A stretch of 64,000 nucleotides of DNA, taken from Pararge aegeria. Taxonomy: Eukaryota > Arthropoda > Insecta > Lepidoptera > Nymphalidae. The notes below the pieces were generated by a model. That model did not search any database. It was not told where the DNA came from and worked only from the letters and a program-made list of their open reading frames with translations. This document shows, one piece after another, positions 55,556-64,000 of this stretch (positions are counted from its first letter, which is position 1; each line of letters opens with the position of its first letter). The DNA lies in assembly GCF_905163445.1 (NCBI RefSeq), contig NC_053195.1:7740501-7804500 (forward strand). Direction: 5' to 3'. Position numbers and translations under genes: made by a program.

Positions 55556-55862
55556 TATAGCCTAATAGTCAGGACTTCGGAGGGACCCAGTTCGATTCCC
55601 GGTACGCACATAACTTTACTAAGTTATGTGCTTTTTAATACGCACATTACTGCAAAACGTTAGAGACACATAACTTGCTTTAACGGTGCAGGAAACCATC
55701 GTGGAGAATGCCTGAGAGTTTCCTATAACGTTCCTAAAGGCATGTGAACTCTAACAGACCGTACTTGGTCGGCGTGGTAGACTACGGCCTAAACCCTTCT
55801 CATTCTGAGAGAAGACACATGGCCTGAAGTGGGCCAGTAGTGGGTGGTTAATGATATAAATG
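55556..55862 (+). mobile_element. SINE-B with tRNA-like head
   Basis: Head TAGCCTAATAGTCAGGACTTCGGAGGGACCCAGTTCGATTCCCGG with a good B box (near 55586), then CGCACATAACTTTACTAAGTTATGTGC, a built-in hairpin of the family. The body follows: TTGCTTTAACGGTG.AGGAAA.CATCGTG, GCCTGAGAGTTTCC, GGTCGGCGTGGTAGACTACGGCCTAAACCCTTCTC and GTGGGCCAGTAGTGGGTGGTTAATGAT. Confidence 0.8.
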
Positions 55863-56277
55863 TAAACCTTTCGTTTAAGAATGAACAAACATAATATCGC
55901 AAGGTTTCAACGTTAAAATAACGGGCAAAAACCATAATTTCTCATGTTACAAAATCCATTCGCATATCACACACCTAATTGTGATTCGGCCCACGCCCCG
56001 TGTCTCCAAGAATGCATTAAAAATATAGCTGCAAGCCTTTTTTCGCACGGGAATTATTATGGTCTGGTAAAATAATTGTTGTAGGTACACATTGCTAAGA
56101 TTATGATGTCATGTTTGTTTAAGACATTTGCAAGAAGGCTGTTTAAAAAAGAGGTTTTGTTTTGCTGTTTCTAAGAAAAATTATTCGCATTACGAAAACC
56201 AGAATCCGCAGCACCCTTTGATTGTTAAAGCGTCTCTAGGAAGATGTCTATTAAAACCAAAGAAATACATCAAAGTA
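55863..56277. other. No gene seen
   Basis: A 74-codon frame at 56128-56352 runs partly into family Q and has no recognisable domain. Confidence 0.45.
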
Positions 56278-56505
56278 GTGCCGTTTGGTTACGGCAGATC
56301 AGAATACAATTTTCACCAGCCGTCCTGTTCCCGCAGGTCTCATACGAGGTGACCAAGGGAATATAACAGAGAACAGACAGAAACTTTCTCTGCTCAACTA
56401 CTACCATCTACTGTGAAAGCCAACCCGTCTGTACAGCGTGGAGAATATGGGCAAACCCTCCCGTTGGGAGAGGCCTTTAGTTCAGTAGTGGACTGTTATG
56501 ATGAA
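56278..56505 (+). mobile_element. Family Q repeat, best copy
   Basis: TTTGGTTACGGCAGATCAGAA, TTTTCACCAGCCGTCCTGTTCCCGCAGG, CGAGGTGACCAAGGGAATATAAC, CTACTACCATCTACTGTG, GGGCAAACCCTCCCGTTGGGAGAGGCCTTTAGTTCAGTAGTGGACTG and TATGATGA. Collinear with 11376-11590. The last block is the 3' end shared by several lepidopteran LINEs. Confidence 0.7.
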
Positions 56506-56649
56506 AATACCTCATATTGATTTTTATATATATTTCGTCTAACGCCGCGCTAAGAAAAAGTTACATTAGTCATACCTGATGCGTTTAATTACTATAATCG
56601 AAAGTTGAAATGTAGGAACAACGTGAACTTAGGTACCTGCCATAAGTTT

Positions 56650-56815
56650 TAGCGTGAGTCATTATTTAATCAATTTATTCATTTATTCTTTAAAATAATT
56701 GTATAAATATAACCTTAAATAAACTATTTAAAACAAAATAAAATCTAAAACGTCCTCGAAACCACCGCCACGAGGTATAGTTCCTTAGATGCTGGCAGCA
56801 TTGCACCTTTTAAAA
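56650..56815 (-). pseudogene. LINE-I C-terminus and 3' UTR, with a stop
   Basis: The minus strand encodes NAASI, then an in-frame TAA, then GTIPRGGGFEDVLDFIL. This is the same C-terminus as at 26.3 kb, followed by the shared TTTAAATAGTTTATTTAAGG 3' UTR. The premature stop and severe truncation show a dead copy. Confidence 0.8.
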
Positions 56816-57290
56816 CTAAACTCCATTATTTAATTAAAGTTGAAAATATTTTTTCATTTGATTTTATATAATAATTTTCAGTTTGATTTTATACTGATCC
56901 GATATAATGTTACCGCTAGTAAAGGATGTGTAGCGCCATCTGTTAACGAGCGGACGTAATTCCTATTAAGAAGAAGCCACCTCTTTTAGTACCCACTACA
57001 TATAATTAATTAACACCAGCTGTTGCCCATGACTTTCTATTGTTAAATTATATTTGCAAATGACGTTGATTTCGGTTTTTTAATATTCTTGCGGGAACTT
57101 CTTGCTTTCCAAGGCTAAATTGTCTTGTAATAATTATAATAATAGTTTTTATTGAAAATACATAAGTCTCATACACAGCTTGATTACCTTGGACACAAAT
57201 ATAAAATTATAAATCGTCTTCAGGATGCAAGCTAGGCTATCTCTATGTTAAAATTCGTTAGGATTGGCAATCTAAGTCGTCCATATAATT
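56816..57290. other. No gene seen
   Basis: TGTAGCGCCATCTGTTAACGAG at 56931 and CAGCTGTTGCCCATGACTTTC at 57019 are single repeat words. An ATAATAATAG-TTTTTATT stretch at 57130 may be a minus-strand LINE tail. Confidence 0.4.
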
Positions 57291-57596
57291 ATTGGATAGA
57301 AGCAGGCGTTACTTTGCGGAAATCCATGCTATATTATGAAAATTAAGCTTTATATGCTATACTCTGCGAGAAGCAGGAGAATCGGTATGGTGTAATTTAT
57401 AATTATATGTTTGATTTATTATAAACTGAACATCTCCTGAGGAAGCTCTGGTTTCGGAGCGGAGCGAAAGGTGCGCAGCGGGTACATCGCTGAAGATCTG
57501 TTTGGTCTGGAGTATAAGGATTGTAGAAATTATAAATTAAACCATGCACATTCTCCTGCTTTTTGCGGGGTGTAGCAAATTAAGCTTAATTTTAAT
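57291..57596. mobile_element. Long-inverted-repeat element (family O), good copy
   Basis: Inverted repeats of about 62 bp (57342-57403 and 57529-57590) read TTAAGCTT.AT.TGCTA.AC.C.GC, AAGCAGGAGAAT, CATGGT.TAATTTATAAT inward from both sides. They enclose TCTCCTGAGGAAGCTCTGGTTTCGGAGCGGAGCG. The conserved ATTGGATAGAAGCAGGCGTTAC.TTGCGGAAATCCATG lies outside the left repeat in both copies, so the element extends beyond the fold-back. No ORF. It is probably a non-autonomous DNA transposon of unassigned superfamily. Confidence 0.75.
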
Positions 57597-57659
57597 GGAA
57601 AGTTCATTGCATTTGTCCGTGTCTACAAATCAACATATCCTAATGATTTTATTTTTCAT

Positions 57660-57800
57660 TATTTATTAAACTCCTTATTTGTCCACCACTATGAAGTTAG
57701 GAAAATAAAAAAAAAACAATAGAAATACAAAGACAGAAGTAGAATACAAAAGGCGGCCTTATCGCTTAGTAGCGATCTCTGCCAGGCAACCTTTGGATTA
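57660..57800 (-). mobile_element. LINE-F 3' end, minus orientation
   Basis: Complement of CAAAGGTTGCCTGGCAGAGATCGCTACTAAGCGATAAGGCCGCCTTTTG and of GTGGTGGACAAATAAGGAG. The AT-rich tail lies at the left. UTR only, close to the 49.9-kb copy. Confidence 0.8.
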
Positions 57801-57914
57801 GAACAAGATGAGCGAGAGCGGACAGGTGGTGTGAAATTATTTTAAACCTACATTCAAATAGCTAACTACAAATACATATACAAAATTGCACAAATAAGAA
57901 AAATATAACATATG

Positions 57915-58378
57915 GCATATGGAGCAGAGACAAGGACCCATACAAAGAAGGTGGTGCATCGGCTCAAAGTGGCTCAGCGGGCAATGGAAAGAGCGATGTT
58001 AGGTTTGTCTCTATTAGATAAGATTCTCAACGTAGAGATCAGAATACCTGAACGATGTCAGTGATTTAGATCGGTATCTGAATCACTGATATCGTTCAAA
58101 GAGCAGAGGCCCTGAAATGGAACTGGGCGGGTCACATATGTCGAAGGGAGGACGGGCGGTGTAGCCGAGTGATTCTGTACTGGCAACCGCGCACTGGACA
58201 CAGAAGCATTGGCCGACCACCAGCTCGATGGAGAGATGATATTGTAAAGGCAGTAGGGAAGAACTGGATGCAGGTAACTAGCAATAGACCGAGATGGCGT
58301 GCAAATGAAGAGGCCTTAGTCCAGCAGTGGACTGAGGCTGATGATGATTATGATACTCAATCATACATAAATACTTAA
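57915..58378 (+). pseudogene. RTE-like LINE reverse-transcriptase C-terminal remnant
   Basis: Frame 57915-58062 encodes AYGAETRTHTKKVVHRLK and VAQRAMERAMLGLSL. After a fold-back insertion the frame shifts, and from about 58082 to 58378 it encodes ITDIVQRAEALKWNWAGHI, then RTGHRSIGRPPARWRDDIV and ALVQQWTEADDD at the end. These are the familiar C-terminal motifs of the endonuclease-reverse-transcriptase ORF of RTE-like LINEs in insects (QRAMERAMLG, WAGH, GRPP.RW.DD). The polymerase core is missing. The only major break is the 58050 inverted repeat. Confidence 0.85.
58050..58097. repeat. 22-bp inverted repeat, 4-nt loop, inside the LINE frame
   Basis: Arms 58050-58071 and 58076-58097 around CGGT pair at 20 of 22 positions, with two G-T pairs. 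The right arm encodes the expected ITDIV segment. The left arm is an inverted copy that inserts a stop and shifts the frame. Confidence 0.92.
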
Positions 58379-58429
58379 GAACGTATAGATAATAAAAATA
58401 AACATGGACAATGTACTCAATTTTAGTAA

Positions 58430-58540
58430 CACCTAAGCTTCCGGTTGACGGACACAGGGCGGCACTTGTAGGAGGTGTTACATGCATGCCCTGCGAAGTA
58501 TTGCTTTATAGGCGATGGTATTCCACTTATAACCTGGATA
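58430..58540 (+). mobile_element. Family E repeat, 3' half
   Basis: CTTCCGGTTGACGGACACAGGGCGGCA, GCATGCCCTGCGAAGTATTGCTTTATAGGCGATGGTATTCCACTTATAA matches 19.4-19.5 kb. The 5' half is missing. Confidence 0.75.
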
Positions 58541-58610
58541 TTAAATGTAAATAATTATGTAGTAAAAAAGGTTAAGTCTCCGGTAAGGGTGCGAAACATA
58601 CAATCCCTAT

Positions 58611-59026
58611 CCCTACTAATATTATAAATGTCAATGTAAGTTTGTTTGTTACGCTTTCACGCAAAAACTACTGAACCGATCATCATGAAACTTTGTACAC
58701 ATATTCTTCGAAGTGTTAGAAGTAATATGGAATACTTTTTATCCTGACATTAAGCTCGGTTCTTGTGGGAGAGGGGATGGGTGTTTGAAGATTTTACACC
58801 AAAACTCCGACAAGTTATAACCGATTTAAATAATTATTACTGTACTATAGAGGTTATTATGTGTTTAATTTTGCCCAAACTATGGTTGGAGATAGAGGAA
58901 ACCACTCCTCAGCGGACAGCAGCAAACACCTCATTTAAGGCCTAGCGATACTGAATACAACTAAATTTAATGCCACATCAAAAAATAAAATCAAACGCGG
59001 ACGAAGTCGCGGGCAACAGCTAGTAT
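58611..59026 (-). mobile_element. Lepidopteran dispersed repeat, about 415 bp
   Basis: Runs from CCCTACTAATATTATAAATG and TTTGTTTGTTACGCTTTCACGCAAAAACTACTGAACCGAT, through ATTAAGCTCGGTTCTTGTGGGAGAGG, GACAAGTTATAACCGATTTAAATAATTATTACTG and CTCCTCAGCGGACAGCAGC, to AAACGCGGACGAAGTCGCGGGCAACAGCTAGTA. I recognise it as a very common lepidopteran element. By analogy with RTE 3' regions the strand is minus. Fragments of its two ends are at 49375 and 33025. A 60-codon frame inside is not meaningful. Confidence 0.7.
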
Positions 59027-59377
59027 ATATAATTAAGTATAGAACCACTATATTGTGTATTAGAATTCATCAAGATCGATGATGTATAAAAAAATTAAAA
59101 ACGTTAAAATATTAAATATAAAAAAAAGTAAGTGAACAATTAATGTTGATCAAGGCAACATCTTATATGAAGCGATGCTACCTACTAGTATCGCTATTTT
59201 AATTTACCCATGCGAAGAACAAAGGGTTTCTCGTTTTAATCAAGGAGTTCCGTGGTTGGAACTCAGCAAAGTTTTAATATGTTACGTACTGAGTGTGAAC
59301 CTTTGAACCCGGTATCCACCCTCCGTTAAACATTTTAAACATTTAATTGGTGATTACGTCAGCTTGTGTGGTTTTAG
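59027..59377. other. No gene seen
   Basis: AT-rich spacer with nothing recognised. Confidence 0.5.
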
Positions 59378-59775
59378 CGATGATAGCCCAGTGAGCATCG
59401 ACTTCGACTTTACTCTCGGGGGGCCGAGTTCAAATCCCAGCACGCAACATTTTGAGTTATATGCGTTTTAAGCAATTTAAATATCACTTGTTTCAACGGT
59501 GACGGAAAACATTGTGAGGAAGTTCTCCATAATGTTCTCTTTAAAAGCATCGTCCAAACATTTCACGCAAATTCTGCGTGGAGATTGCTTCTGTTTGATA
59601 ATATTGAATAACATATCATGTATATTGCTGAGAAAATACTCGCAAATGGAGCTGCAGTGCTGTGTGGAGTCCACCAATCCGCACTGGACCAGCGTAATGG
59701 ACTACGTCCTTAACCCCTTCCCATTGTGGGAGGAGACCCGTGTTCTGTAGTGGGTCGGTAATGGGTTGATATAAT
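59378..59775 (+). mobile_element. SINE-B, longest copy, with a 90-bp insert
   Basis: The tRNA-like head GATAGCCCAGTGAGCATCGAC has B box GAGTTCAAATCCC near 59426. It continues CACGCAAC, GAGTTATATGCGTTTTAAGCAATT, TGTTTCAACGGTGACGGAAAACATTGTGAGGAAG, ATAATGTTCTC, then about 90 bp not present at 37.5 kb. It ends GGAGTCCACCAATCCGCACTGG, GCGTAATGGACTACGTCCTTAACCCCTTCCCATTGTGGGAGG and GTAGTGGGTCGGTAATGGGTTG. The frames of 66 and 83 codons are SINE-derived. Confidence 0.8.
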
Positions 59776-60439
59776 GTGGTCTTTTGTAATTCTAAAGAAC
59801 AACATAGTTAACTGTAATTCTAGATGCAGATATCTATAAATGTATTTTTGATAAGATGAAAACTGTCCTCAGTTTCAAAAACCTTGATAATTTTTAATGT
59901 TAAAGGTATAAAACTTTAAGTACATGGTGGATGTGTAAGTACTGTGCAACCGGGTTCCACCATAAATCGTACTAACACAATCCTTTGCTCACTGAGGCTT
60001 GTACTCATCCGAGTCTAAGATGGGGCAAAAAGGCTCTTGGGTAAAGAAAAACTAAACTCAATTATTATTGAGATTACTAGTTCATACCTTCAAAACTATT
60101 CAACCAAGAAAGGTTTCGCTGGAAGCGTATATTATAATTTAACGATTTTAATAGAGACATGCAACGTGCGTAAGCGCATAAAGGACAAGCCCTTGGTTAA
60201 AGGGAAGACACGTATGTAGAGATGTACGTTTCAAGATTACGTCATTACTTAGAACTGAATGGGATGAGCCAACCCACGCGCAATTAAAAGACAAAAAAGT
60301 GAAATCTTTCGTCCGTTTCCAATCTTTTACCCGACTACAAAATAACACCACAGCGGATTTATAAATAAATATTAAAGTTATTAATTTTATGATGAGTAGA
60401 TGTACAGAGCTTTAGTAGTAAAAGATCTTTTAGCGGCAA
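59776..60439. other. No gene seen
   Basis: No recognised repeat. The 60- and 67-codon frames overlap on opposite strands at 60148-60219 and lack known motifs. Confidence 0.45.
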
Positions 60440-60600
60440 AGCCCTTCCGGAGAAGTACTACCAAGCTTATCTCTGCCGTTAAACTGAATTGTTGTAACGT
60501 TATGTTCCGGTCTAAAGAGCGTGGTTGCCGGACTCAGATTGATGTACACAGGTCGGCATGGTGCAGGACGTGTTTCTTGCATGCCCTGAATCTATTCAAT
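60440..60600 (+). mobile_element. Family E repeat, 5' two thirds
   Basis: GCCCTTCCGGAGAAGTACTACCAAGCTTATCTCTGCCG.TAA, TTCCGGTCTAAAGAGCGTGGTTGCCGG, CAGATTGATGTACACAGGTCGGCATGGTGCAGGACGTG and GCATGCCCTG. It stops before the GATGGTTTTCC end. The 69-codon frame is incidental. Confidence 0.75.
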
Positions 60601-62017
60601 CTCTACTAATTTAAATTAAAAAAAGAAAGCGTTGGTGCAACAGAACAAGTAGAAGAAGTTGTCAGCTTTGCTAACAGATACACAACACAAATGATATTAA
60701 GCGGTTCTCTTACTACTCAAAATTATATACCTATATTTACTGGACGTTAGTGAATTAAAAAAAATGTATCGAATACACGGTACCTTATTAAATGTTACAA
60801 AACGTGGAAAAGGGTGAGGATAAAGATGTTTCTTGATATCTATCTCATAAATCTGAACTAAACGTTTATTGTTTGGTAGGTAGGGAAACCTTATTAAGTT
60901 CTGCAGCCTTGGACTAAAACAGATCAAAGACAAAACAGTAAACTAACTAAAGGTGGGCTTTTTAAAGCGTTGTGAAATTCGATCGCTTCGCGAATCTTCC
61001 CGGCCTGCTTAGATTGTCTGTATTTTGACGACGACAGTTTCTTTACAACCAGCCACAAATTTGCGGGACACGACATTATAGGAACTTTAAATAATAAGAG
61101 TCATTTAAGTCCGTTAAAATGTTTATATAAAAACCGCAGTTTTTAGGTGCACACAATTGTAATATAATAGGTTTAATTAAGTAGTGTACCTAATAGTATA
61201 TAATTATATAGTAATAGATTACAACATTGTTATTATGGTTAATTAGTGTTAAGAATTATATAGTTTCGAGCTAACACTTTTCAATGTGTAAGTCCAAAGG
61301 ATTTAATCGCGGTGATTTCAAATCTTTATTCGTTTTTCTAAAAATAGGTTTACACTTTAAAGAGAGCTTCTCAAAGATGCGACTGGGCACCTATTAACAC
61401 ATCACTGATTCTAAATGCACAGTTGAAAGTCCACCTTAAACAAGAAATTTCGTTTATCTCAGAAAAAAAGCAAATGGCCATTTCGTTAAAACTAGTGCAC
61501 GTGCGATGAGCACAACGAACGAACTTATTACACTAGATAAACATCAGTTAATTTTATTCTACGCGTAAACCTTTGTTAAGTCGGTCTGTAACGACCTCTT
61601 TAATATTAAAGGCACGCCCGCTACTGGTTGTGACATTTTTTTGTTTCCTACGTTTAATTGTTACTGCTGCTATCGTGGGCATCTATGACTTCATGGGAAC
61701 CCGCTGCACAACGTTGTCGGCAATTTGGCCGAAAGCGACAATTCGTGTTTTCTTAGTAATGAACGAGATAATAGTGTGATTGTGTGACGGAGCCATTTTT
61801 AAAGTATTATAACCCTTTTTAATGGTCTTATTGTGGTGACTTTGTTAATCTACTTTAAGCGTTACATCACATTTGAGACTTTTTGTCTTGAGGCGTTTGT
61901 GTTCTGTAGCGTTCTTGCAACACGATCTTACATAAGACGAGGGATATAAGAAGCTTTCCATTAAACGAGGTGTATTCCTATAGAACAAAAGCCATCTTTA
62001 TCATCACTATAAAGCCA
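60601..62017. other. No gene seen; less AT-rich patch 61560-61800
   Basis: The patch holds a 68-codon frame that starts with TTG and lacks domains. Its CTTCATGGGAACCCGCTGCACAACGTTGTC sequence has no copy in the window and could be conserved non-coding DNA. The rest is AT-rich. Confidence 0.4.
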
Positions 62018-62085
62018 TTAGCGATCATTCCAGAGCGCGGATCTCAGAATAAGAAGGGTTTAGGCCGTGGTCCAATACGCTAGCA
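62018..62085 (-). mobile_element. SINE-B fragment, minus orientation
   Basis: CAGAGCGCGGATCTCAGAATAAGAAGGGTTTAGGC and CGTGGTCCAATACGCTAGC are the complement of the 3' body seen at 37.5 kb. Confidence 0.65.
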
Positions 62086-62144
62086 AATTGCAAACCTATT
62101 GATACTTCTAACGATCCTTCATCCTAGATTAGCCGATATTGTAT

Positions 62145-62220
62145 TGTCCATCAATCCGCACTGGGCCAGCGTGGTGGACTACGGCCTTAACCCCTTCTCA
62201 GTGTTTAAGGAGGAGAAGGA
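62145..62220 (+). mobile_element. SINE-B fragment, plus orientation
   Basis: GTCCATCAATCCGCACTGGGCCAGCGTGGTGGACTACGGCCTTAACCCCTTCTCAG. It faces the minus-strand fragment 60 bp away, forming an imperfect inverted pair. Confidence 0.75.
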
Positions 62221-62261
62221 GATTAGTATGATGTATTGTTACCTTTGTATTTAATTCACAT

Positions 62262-62372
62262 TCAAATTCAAAATTCATTTATATTAAGTAGGACAAATAG
62301 TATTTGAGCACTTTTGCAACGTCAAGTTTCAACCGAGAAGAAGCCGGCAAGAAACTCAGCTATTATATGAAT
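62262..62372 (+). mobile_element. LINE-H 3' end, internally deleted
   Basis: TTCAAAATTCATTTATATTAAGTAGGAC, GAGCACTTTTGCAACGTCAAG, then a deletion to TTTCAACCGAGAAGAAGCCGGCAAGAAACTCAGC. Same family as 28.1 kb. Confidence 0.7.
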
Positions 62373-62909
62373 TTGATTTACCTTTTGCCCTGAGATATAA
62401 GTTACCTAGCTAGCCACTGGACTAAGTACGGAGATATTTTATAAAGCGACACATCGCTAGTGTGTTTATACTCGGGAACGATTACTTTGTTAATCTACTG
62501 TTAACATTGTATAGTGAAATGTCTTTATAGGCAATTTAACTGCACGTTAAACATACATAGTACTTAATTTTCTCACAACGCAGATCTGATAAGTTGAGCA
62601 TAAAATCATTTTCATGTATGATGTTGATATTAACAATCCGTTACGTGCTTTTCGGTTAAGGTAATTTGGTAATCAAATTTTTCATAGCTTGGAAGAAATT
62701 TGAGGGTATAAACGCTGGGGTTGAATATGTTACCTATATTGACCAGCGTTTTTTTCTACCTGTAATAGACTGCACACTGCTTGGTCTAATGGACAAACAT
62801 CTTTATCCCTCTCAGGTAATATTGGGGGCATCTGCCCATCCGTCCTACTGCGGATGGGCAGTACTTTACTAATATTCATTATGTTAGGCCCAGGATTTTT
62901 TTTTTTTTA
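62373..62909. other. No gene seen; small hairpin
   Basis: A perfect 11-bp inverted repeat, CTGCCCATCCG with its complement around an 8-base loop, is at 62832-62861. The 68-codon frame at 62666 ends in it and is not recognised. Confidence 0.5.
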
Positions 62910-63100
62910 TACTTCGACAATACACACATCGCCATCTAGCTCCAAAGTAAGCGTAGCTTGTGTTATGGGTTAGCACCCAAACACCCAGACACTGAAAAAA
63001 ATTCATGTTCATCACACAAACATTTTGCAGTTGTGTGCATCGAACCCACGACCTTGGACACAGAAAGCAGGGTCGCTGCCCACTGCGCCACTCGGCCGTC
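62910..63100 (-). mobile_element. SINE-A, minus orientation, internally deleted
   Basis: CTTCGACAATACACACATCGCCATCTAGC, TCCAAAGTAAGCGTAGCTTGTGTTATGGGTT, then a deletion of the middle to CACCCAGACACTGAAAAA. It continues TTCATGTTCATCACACAAACATTTTGCAG, GCATCGAACCCACGACC, CAGAAAGCAGGGTCGCTGCC and CACTGCGCCACTCGGCCGTC. Frames of 103 and 65 codons overlap it on both strands and are not genes. Confidence 0.85.
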
Positions 63101-63135
63101 TAAATTTACTAGTAGCAGTAGACCTTTGACAGGCC

Positions 63136-63396
63136 TCATCCGGGTAAGTACTACCGCCATGCTTATTTCTGCCGCTAAGCAGCATTATTGCAATGCTGAT
63201 GGTCCACCTGATGGTAAATGGAAAACCATCGCCTATAAACAGAGTGCCGCCCTCTGTCCATCAACCTGAAGAGTAGGTGTTAAGCCCCTTGAGCCTGTAA
63301 TTTCATCGGCAACAACACACTTTATACCGAAATACTGCGAAATACAGCGATGCTGCTTAGCGGCAGAAATATACATGGCGATATTCCCCTACTTCT
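63136..63396. mobile_element. Family E fold-back composite
   Basis: A plus-strand family E start (GTAAGTACTACCGCCATGCTTATTTCTGCCGCTAAGCAGC) is joined directly to a minus-strand copy. That copy starts ATGGTCCACCTGATGGTAAATGGAAAACCATCGCCTATAAAC and ends with the complement of the same start, CTGCTTAGCGGCAGAAAT. The outer arms of about 40 bp pair at roughly four fifths of positions. Confidence 0.75.
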
Positions 63397-63974
63397 ACCA
63401 AAGAAAAAGGATTTAAAGCCTTCGATTGAGGCTACACAGCGATAGCTTCCCACCAGCGTTATTTAGCAGGAATAACGAAGTGCAGGGCGTTACCATACAA
63501 CACTGGTGTTACACACCCTTTCAGAACAAAAGCACTTAATATTCGCGTCAGTGGGGCGGCACGCTGCCGTGCTCTAATATTATTCATGCCATTTGTATTA
63601 GTTTCAAACGAACGGTTACCAATATCATTTAAATGCTAATTCAATAATTAAGCCGAACCGTCCGTAACGCGCGCTATTGATTCGATACCCATTGTGTGGA
63701 TTTGTATTATCTGCTCGCCTGTATTACTTTAGTGTGGCCGCGCCCTTATGTAACGTTCCAAAAAATATATTGTTTTTGAGCTACGTGAAGAACCTCCACT
63801 TCACCAGCTCTTGAAATCTCAATTAGTGGTAGATGATGCCGTCTGAGATGGTAGCGGGTAATCGATAGGTACACCTAAATAGTTTCTACGCGGTAACGTC
63901 ACGCCGAATCGGGAGGGTGGTAACTAGTCCTGACCAAAGCGTTGTAACAAAGAGATAACTTGTAGTAAATGCAC
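63397..63974. other. No gene seen
   Basis: Less AT-rich than average (CGCGCGCTATTGATTCGATACCC, GTGGCCGCGCCC) with no repeat recognised before the last 26 bases. Confidence 0.4.
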
Positions 63975-64000
63975 TTACATTGCTGCTTGGCGGCAGAATA
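63975..64000 (-). mobile_element. Family E start, minus orientation, cut by window end
   Basis: CATTGCTGCTTGGCGGCAGAATA is the complement of the family E 5' region seen at 63351-63370. The copy continues off the right edge or is a fragment. Confidence 0.5.

Overview
The window is AT-rich eukaryotic nuclear DNA. It is almost certainly from a lepidopteran (moth or butterfly), because its dispersed repeats are families that are widespread in lepidopteran genomes. They include tRNA-headed SINEs (one resembles the Metulj/HaSE type, a comparison made from memory), 3' ends of several non-LTR retrotransposons, and short non-autonomous DNA elements. A butterfly is plausible, but the species cannot be read from the sequence.

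I find no supportable host gene in 64 kb. The longest open frame is 159 codons, has no ATG start and lies partly in repeat sequence. The only recognisable protein-coding sequences are 5'-truncated and frameshifted reverse-transcriptase C-termini from four LINE copies of one type or another (26.3, 41.9, 56.7 and 57.9 kb) and a fifth at 49.6 kb. The window therefore looks like an intergenic gene desert or a very large intron.

For clarity the repeats are given local family letters. SINE-A (tRNA head, body with the GTAAGCGTAGCTTGTGTTA block) has copies at 11.8, 12.4 (fragment), 20.5, 36.0, 43.0, 53.1, 53.6 and 62.9 kb. SINE-B (tail near AATGGGTTGG) lies at 0, 2.2, 37.5, 46.0, 53.2, 55.6, 59.4 and 62.0-62.2 kb. 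SINE-C lies at 9.4, 29.0 and 54.5 kb. SINE-D lies at 3.4, 15.3 and 25.0 kb. Family E, a non-autonomous repeat with the GATGGTTTTCCACTTACCAT block, lies at 7.7, 8.6, 19.3, 47.8, 58.4, 60.4, 63.1 and 63.98 kb. LINE-F 3' ends lie at 20.4, 27.5, 36.9, 49.6, 54.2, 55.3 and 57.7 kb. Other families are LINE-G (4.4, 13.6 kb), LINE-H (28.1, 62.3 kb), LINE-I (26.3, 41.9, 56.7 kb), an RTE-like ORF remnant (57.9 kb), a hAT-like MITE pair (43.0, 44.3 kb) and a long-inverted-repeat element pair (35.1, 57.3 kb). Several are nested, which gives a relative order of insertion.

The most unusual signal is not a gene. The window holds eight inverted repeats with arms of 16-31 bp, most of them separated by only 2-6 bases, in unrelated contexts: 1166, 18112, 20319, 36239, 37939, 39490, 47392 and 58050. 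Two can be shown from sequence context to be secondary mutations: 36239, where the arm copies a neighbouring duplicated segment, and 58050, where the fold interrupts a LINE reading frame. This is what snap-back or template-switch replication would produce. At 35.8-36.4 kb a SINE sits between two 145-bp direct repeats and is followed by a perfect 31-bp inverted copy of the start of that repeat.

A few stretches (10.4-10.95, 22.4-22.6, 30.6-31.7, 46.6-47.0 and 61.56-61.8 kb) are less AT-rich and show no repeat I recognise. They are the best places to look for conserved non-coding or regulatory DNA, but nothing in them proves function.
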